Positions 12,250-15,098 of a DNA stretch of 15,098 nucleotides are shown here, one piece after another; the first letter of the stretch is position 1; every line of letters begins with the position of its first letter. Below the pieces are notes generated by a model that was not told where the DNA came from, did no database searches, and saw only the letters and a list, made by a program, of their open reading frames with translations. This stretch comes from an uncultured Bacteroidales bacterium. Lineage in GTDB: Bacteria > Bacteroidota > Bacteroidia > Bacteroidales > Paludibacteraceae. The translations under genes were made by a program, and so were the position numbers. Location: NCBI GenBank assembly GCA_900321775.1, contig ONXE01000021.1, forward strand, positions 1 to 15,098. The letters are read 5' to 3'.

Positions 12250-15098
12250 ATGCGTAGAAGATTTGTTACCCTTTTGGCCCTCTCCCTTGCGACCCTGTTC
12301 GCTGTGGCCGCTCCGGTTTCCGAATTCGAAGCCATGCAACAGGCGCAGGCCTTCCTCGCCGGTCGGGGAAAAGGATTCTCGTCCCTCACCATGGCTCCTG
12401 CCCGCCGCGGAATGGAAACTGAATCCACCGCCCCGTACTATGCGTTCAACGTGGAAAACGACGGCGGTTTTGTGGTCGTAAGCGGAGATGACAACCTCGA
12501 TCCCATCCTCGGCTACGCCGACCAGGGAGACATCGACCTCAACAACCTGCCCGACGGACTGCAGTATATGCTCGACTGCTACGCAGCAGCCTCTCCGGCA
12601 CGGACGCCTGTCATCGTCCGTCGCACCGTGCGGGCGCCTATTGCTCCGCTGATTCAGACGAAGTGGGACCAGTACGAGCCGTACAACCTGTTTACCCCGC
12701 TTTACAGCGACACAACCAAAAACGTGCCGACGGGTTGCGTGGCGACGGCCATGGCGCAGATGATGAAATACTGGAACTGGCCTCAGGCGGCTTGCCAGCC
12801 TATACCGGGTTACCGTCCTCCTTACAACCCGAACGACACCGTCGGTCCGGTACCGGCCACGACCTTCGACTGGGCGAACATGCTGCCGACCTACACCGGC
12901 GGCGAGAGCGAAACACAGAAGAATGCAGTCGCCAAGCTGATGGAATACTGTGGTAAAGCAACACAGATGCACTATGACTTCAGTTACGGTGAAACCTCTT
13001 CGATAGGCATATCCTACGCGTTCAAGACCTATTTCGACTACGACCCGGGCGTGCAATACGTGTACCGCGAGCATTACTCTTATGCGCAGTGGGTCAGCCT
13101 GCTCTACAACGAGTTGGCCGAAGGTCGTCCTGTATGCTACAGCAGTGAGGCCGCTGGCGGCGGGCATGCGTTTGTCTGCGACGGCTACGACACCGACGAC
13201 TATTTCCACTTCAACTGGGGCTGGTCGGGCACCAGTGACGGATATTTCCGTTTGGTGGACCCGAACCCGTACGATCAGGGCGCAGGCGGCAGTTCGACGG
13301 ATGACGGTTTTAGTATGAGTGAGCGCGTAACGATTGGTATTCAGCCGAGTACGCAACCGACAGGCAAGAACTACGGCCTGATACTGGAAGAGATAGACCT
13401 CGAAATGTATGAGGGGCATCAACTTACCTATTTCCTGGTCCGTTCGTACACGCCCGGCACGAACTCATTCGATTTGAACCTGCGCCTCTACAATCCGGAC
13501 GGCACGCTCTATAGCGACTTGTGGACCCGTGAGGCGTATGTAACAATACAATATCTGCAAGGCAAGTACCTGGCCTATGCGTTCTATGACGACAGCATCG
13601 CTGACGGCACCTATCAAGTCAAGTTGTTCAGCCGTATGACCGGCGAGACCGAGTGGCTGGAGTGCATGGACTGGGAGGCACAGCCGATCACCCTGACCGT
13701 GACGAACGGCCACGACACGACCACGACGACGCACCCCGCGAATTTCATTCCGGTGGATGCCACGTTCTCGGTGGAAGGCAATCAGCAAGTGGGCAGCCGA
13801 CTCACCGTGACGGCGCATGTGACGGGTGGCGATGCGGACTACAGCGGCGACCTGATTCTGTACGTGAACGGCTGGGAAACCATGGGATTCCAAGCCGATA
13901 TCCCTGCCCATGGGACGCGTGATGTCGTCTTCACGTATGTTCCGACGGCCGCAGGCAACGACACGCTGGCGCTGGGTACGGGTTGGGAGCCCGTCGGACG
14001 CGATACGGTCATCACGATTCAAAGTGCAGGCGAGATCTCGGGGCAAGTGCCGCTGAATGCGAACATTGCCATCCACAACACCGAGGGTAACAGCCTGTAC
14101 GGCGGGCGTCTGCAGGCTACGTTCACCTGTTCGAATCCGTCGGTGGACACGACGTACTACGGCTATATATGGCTGTATTTGATGGAGTATCTGCCCGGAG
14201 GAACGGCGTGGAATCGCTACACATTGAACTGTTACAGGCGCGTTCCCTCGGCGGATTCCCTTGTGATTGACATCGACGAGGCCGATCTGGTTGCAGGTGC
14301 CTGGTATTACCTGGCCACCTACATCTATCGCGAAACGACGGACGGTTACGTGTGGGATGTTACGGCGAGTGATTACTACTGTATGAATGCCGGCTACGAA
14401 GTGTACGACGCGGAAGGCCGTCCGACGCTGCATCTCCTCCGCGACACGCTGAACCTGGGCGATGCGACCTTCGTGGACTTCAGCCTGCTGACCGATGCGG
14501 ACTCGGTGAGCTGTTTCATCCCGAGCAGCAACCCCAACTGCGTGTATGTGCTGAACGACACGGTGACGCTTCCCTGGGCTGCTGGACTCCGGAACGTCAT
14601 ACGGGACGGCCACGCCGACAGCATCACGCTCGTGGACGGCTATGCATTCTATACGCCTATCGAGTTCACCGCAACGAGTATCCGTTACAAACGTCCGTAC
14701 CGCATGGGCGCCAGCACCATCTACCTACCCTTCGACGTGCCTCAGGTGCCGGGCGGACTGCTCTCGTTCGAGTACGAAGTGCCGGGCGACGTAGTGTTCA
14801 CGGGTGTTTATTACAGTCTGGAAGCCAACACGCCGTACCTGTTCATCGGCGACCGTCAGAGTGCGGCAGACTCCGTACTGCTCTTCATCGGTGAAAACGC
14901 AACGATTGAGCCGAGCAAGGTATCGTCCAGGTGCGGCAACCACTATAAGTTCTCCGGCAGCACATATGTGATGGCGCTGGAGGATGTGTATGTAGAAGGT
15001 GAAGGTAGCGGGTTCTCGCATCAGGACTTTGCAGTCTCACAGCCTTTCCGCGCCTGGTTCCGTGACTCGGAGATAGCTCCGTATCCGGTGGAAATGCT
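12250..15098 (+). CDS. C10 (streptopain-like) cysteine protease, 3' end outside window
   Basis: ATG12250; open for 949 codons to the window edge with no stop. Signal peptide MRRRFVTLLALSLATLFAVA, then a streptopain-type pro-domain (about 21-135, with GGFVVVSGDDNLDPILGYA). The catalytic domain has Cys163 in VPTGCVATAMAQMMKYWNWP and His306 in GGGHAFVCDGYD, followed by HFNWGWSGTSDGYFRL (320-335). These match the SpeB/interpain catalytic Cys, His and Asn/Trp motifs, so the protease is probably active after pro-peptide removal. SpeB is only about 400 residues; here more than 600 residues of beta-rich extension follow, including IYLPFDVP (about 825) and TPYLFIGD, which recall the LCLPFDL module of the subtilase. 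A secretion tail is expected beyond the window. It is the last gene of the apparent operon seen here, 11 bp after the second lipoprotein. Confidence 0.93.
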   Translation, partial: MRRRFVTLLALSLATLFAVAAPVSEFEAMQQAQAFLAGRGKGFSSLTMAPARRGMETESTAPYYAFNVENDGGFVVVSGDDNLDPILGYADQGDIDLNNLPDGLQYMLDCYAAASPARTPVIVRRTVRAPIAPLIQTKWDQYEPYNLFTPLYSDTTKNVPTGCVATAMAQMMKYWNWPQAACQPIPGYRPPYNPNDTVGPVPATTFDWANMLPTYTGGESETQKNAVAKLMEYCGKATQMHYDFSYGETSSIGISYAFKTYFDYDPGVQYVYREHYSYAQWVSLLYNELAEGRPVCYSSEAAGGGHAFVCDGYDTDDYFHFNWGWSGTSDGYFRLVDPNPYDQGAGGSSTDDGFSMSERVTIGIQPSTQPTGKNYGLILEEIDLEMYEGHQLTYFLVRSYTPGTNSFDLNLRLYNPDGTLYSDLWTREAYVTIQYLQGKYLAYAFYDDSIADGTYQVKLFSRMTGETEWLECMDWEAQPITLTVTNGHDTTTTTHPANFIPVDATFSVEGNQQVGSRLTVTAHVTGGDADYSGDLILYVNGWETMGFQADIPAHGTRDVVFTYVPTAAGNDTLALGTGWEPVGRDTVITIQSAGEISGQVPLNANIAIHNTEGNSLYGGRLQATFTCSNPSVDTTYYGYIWLYLMEYLPGGTAWNRYTLNCYRRVPSADSLVIDIDEADLVAGAWYYLATYIYRETTDGYVWDVTASDYYCMNAGYEVYDAEGRPTLHLLRDTLNLGDATFVDFSLLTDADSVSCFIPSSNPNCVYVLNDTVTLPWAAGLRNVIRDGHADSITLVDGYAFYTPIEFTATSIRYKRPYRMGASTIYLPFDVPQVPGGLLSFEYEVPGDVVFTGVYYSLEANTPYLFIGDRQSAADSVLLFIGENATIEPSKVSSRCGNHYKFSGSTYVMALEDVYVEGEGSGFSHQDFAVSQPFRAWFRDSEIAPYPVEM

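Noticed and set aside
12235..13422. Long open frame of 395 codons on the minus strand
   Set aside because: It lies opposite the C10 protease, whose catalytic motifs are intact on the + strand. The minus product is rich in Arg and Val with no domain, as expected for a shadow of GC-rich codons.
13465..14613. Open frame of 382 codons on the minus strand
   Set aside because: Opposite the C-terminal extension of the C10 protease; low-complexity Arg/Val/His product with no recognisable feature.

Overview
The window looks like part of a Bacteroidales genome (a Bacteroides/Prevotella/Porphyromonas relative, possibly uncultured). The evidence is a promoter of the Bacteroidetes TTTG / TAnnTTTG type, lack of strong Shine-Dalgarno sites, BspA-like leucine-rich repeat proteins, cleaved-adhesin plus fibronectin III proteins, a C10 (streptopain-like) protease, and C-terminal tails like those of the type IX secretion system (T9SS). 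Every supported gene lies on the + strand. Almost all encode exported or surface proteins, so this is a cell-surface/secretome cluster. No RNA gene, CRISPR array, transposase or phage gene was found.

Layout. (1) 1-3120: the 3' part of a very large adhesin-like protein made of cleaved-adhesin and FnIII domains, followed by a 53-codon gene. (2) 3121-3416: the only long gap, with a good promoter. (3) 3417-3881: a small lipoprotein gene and a strong hairpin terminator. (4) 3900-6908: a complete subtilisin-family (S8) protease and a second 53-codon gene. (5) 6941-12238: a tandem duplication of a BspA-like LRR protein plus a small 'WGCSLADVEAH' lipoprotein; the second LRR protein is itself internally doubled. 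(6) 12250 to the window end: a C10 cysteine protease with a long C-terminal extension, cut by the window edge. Gaps from 3900 onward are 10-36 bp, so one long transcript from the promoter near 3340 is plausible, tempered by the hairpin at 3849-3881.

The most interesting feature is modular architecture. Two kinds of C-terminal tail each travel with their own downstream partner. The short tail (pattern DGVLYIL-DG-YD-LGRKI), seen on the adhesin and the subtilase, is preceded in both by the same in-frame 7-bp repeat array and followed in both by a 53-codon gene starting MK-Y--P-L-V--I. The longer T9SS type-A-like tail on both LRR proteins is followed in both by the WGCSLADVEAH lipoprotein. In addition, the subtilase and the second LRR protein share about 73 N-terminal residues (signal peptide plus pro-segment) although their bodies are unrelated. 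This suggests that surface proteins here are assembled from exchangeable end cassettes. What the 53-residue proteins and the lipoproteins do is not known from the sequence; the ideas offered for them are inference.
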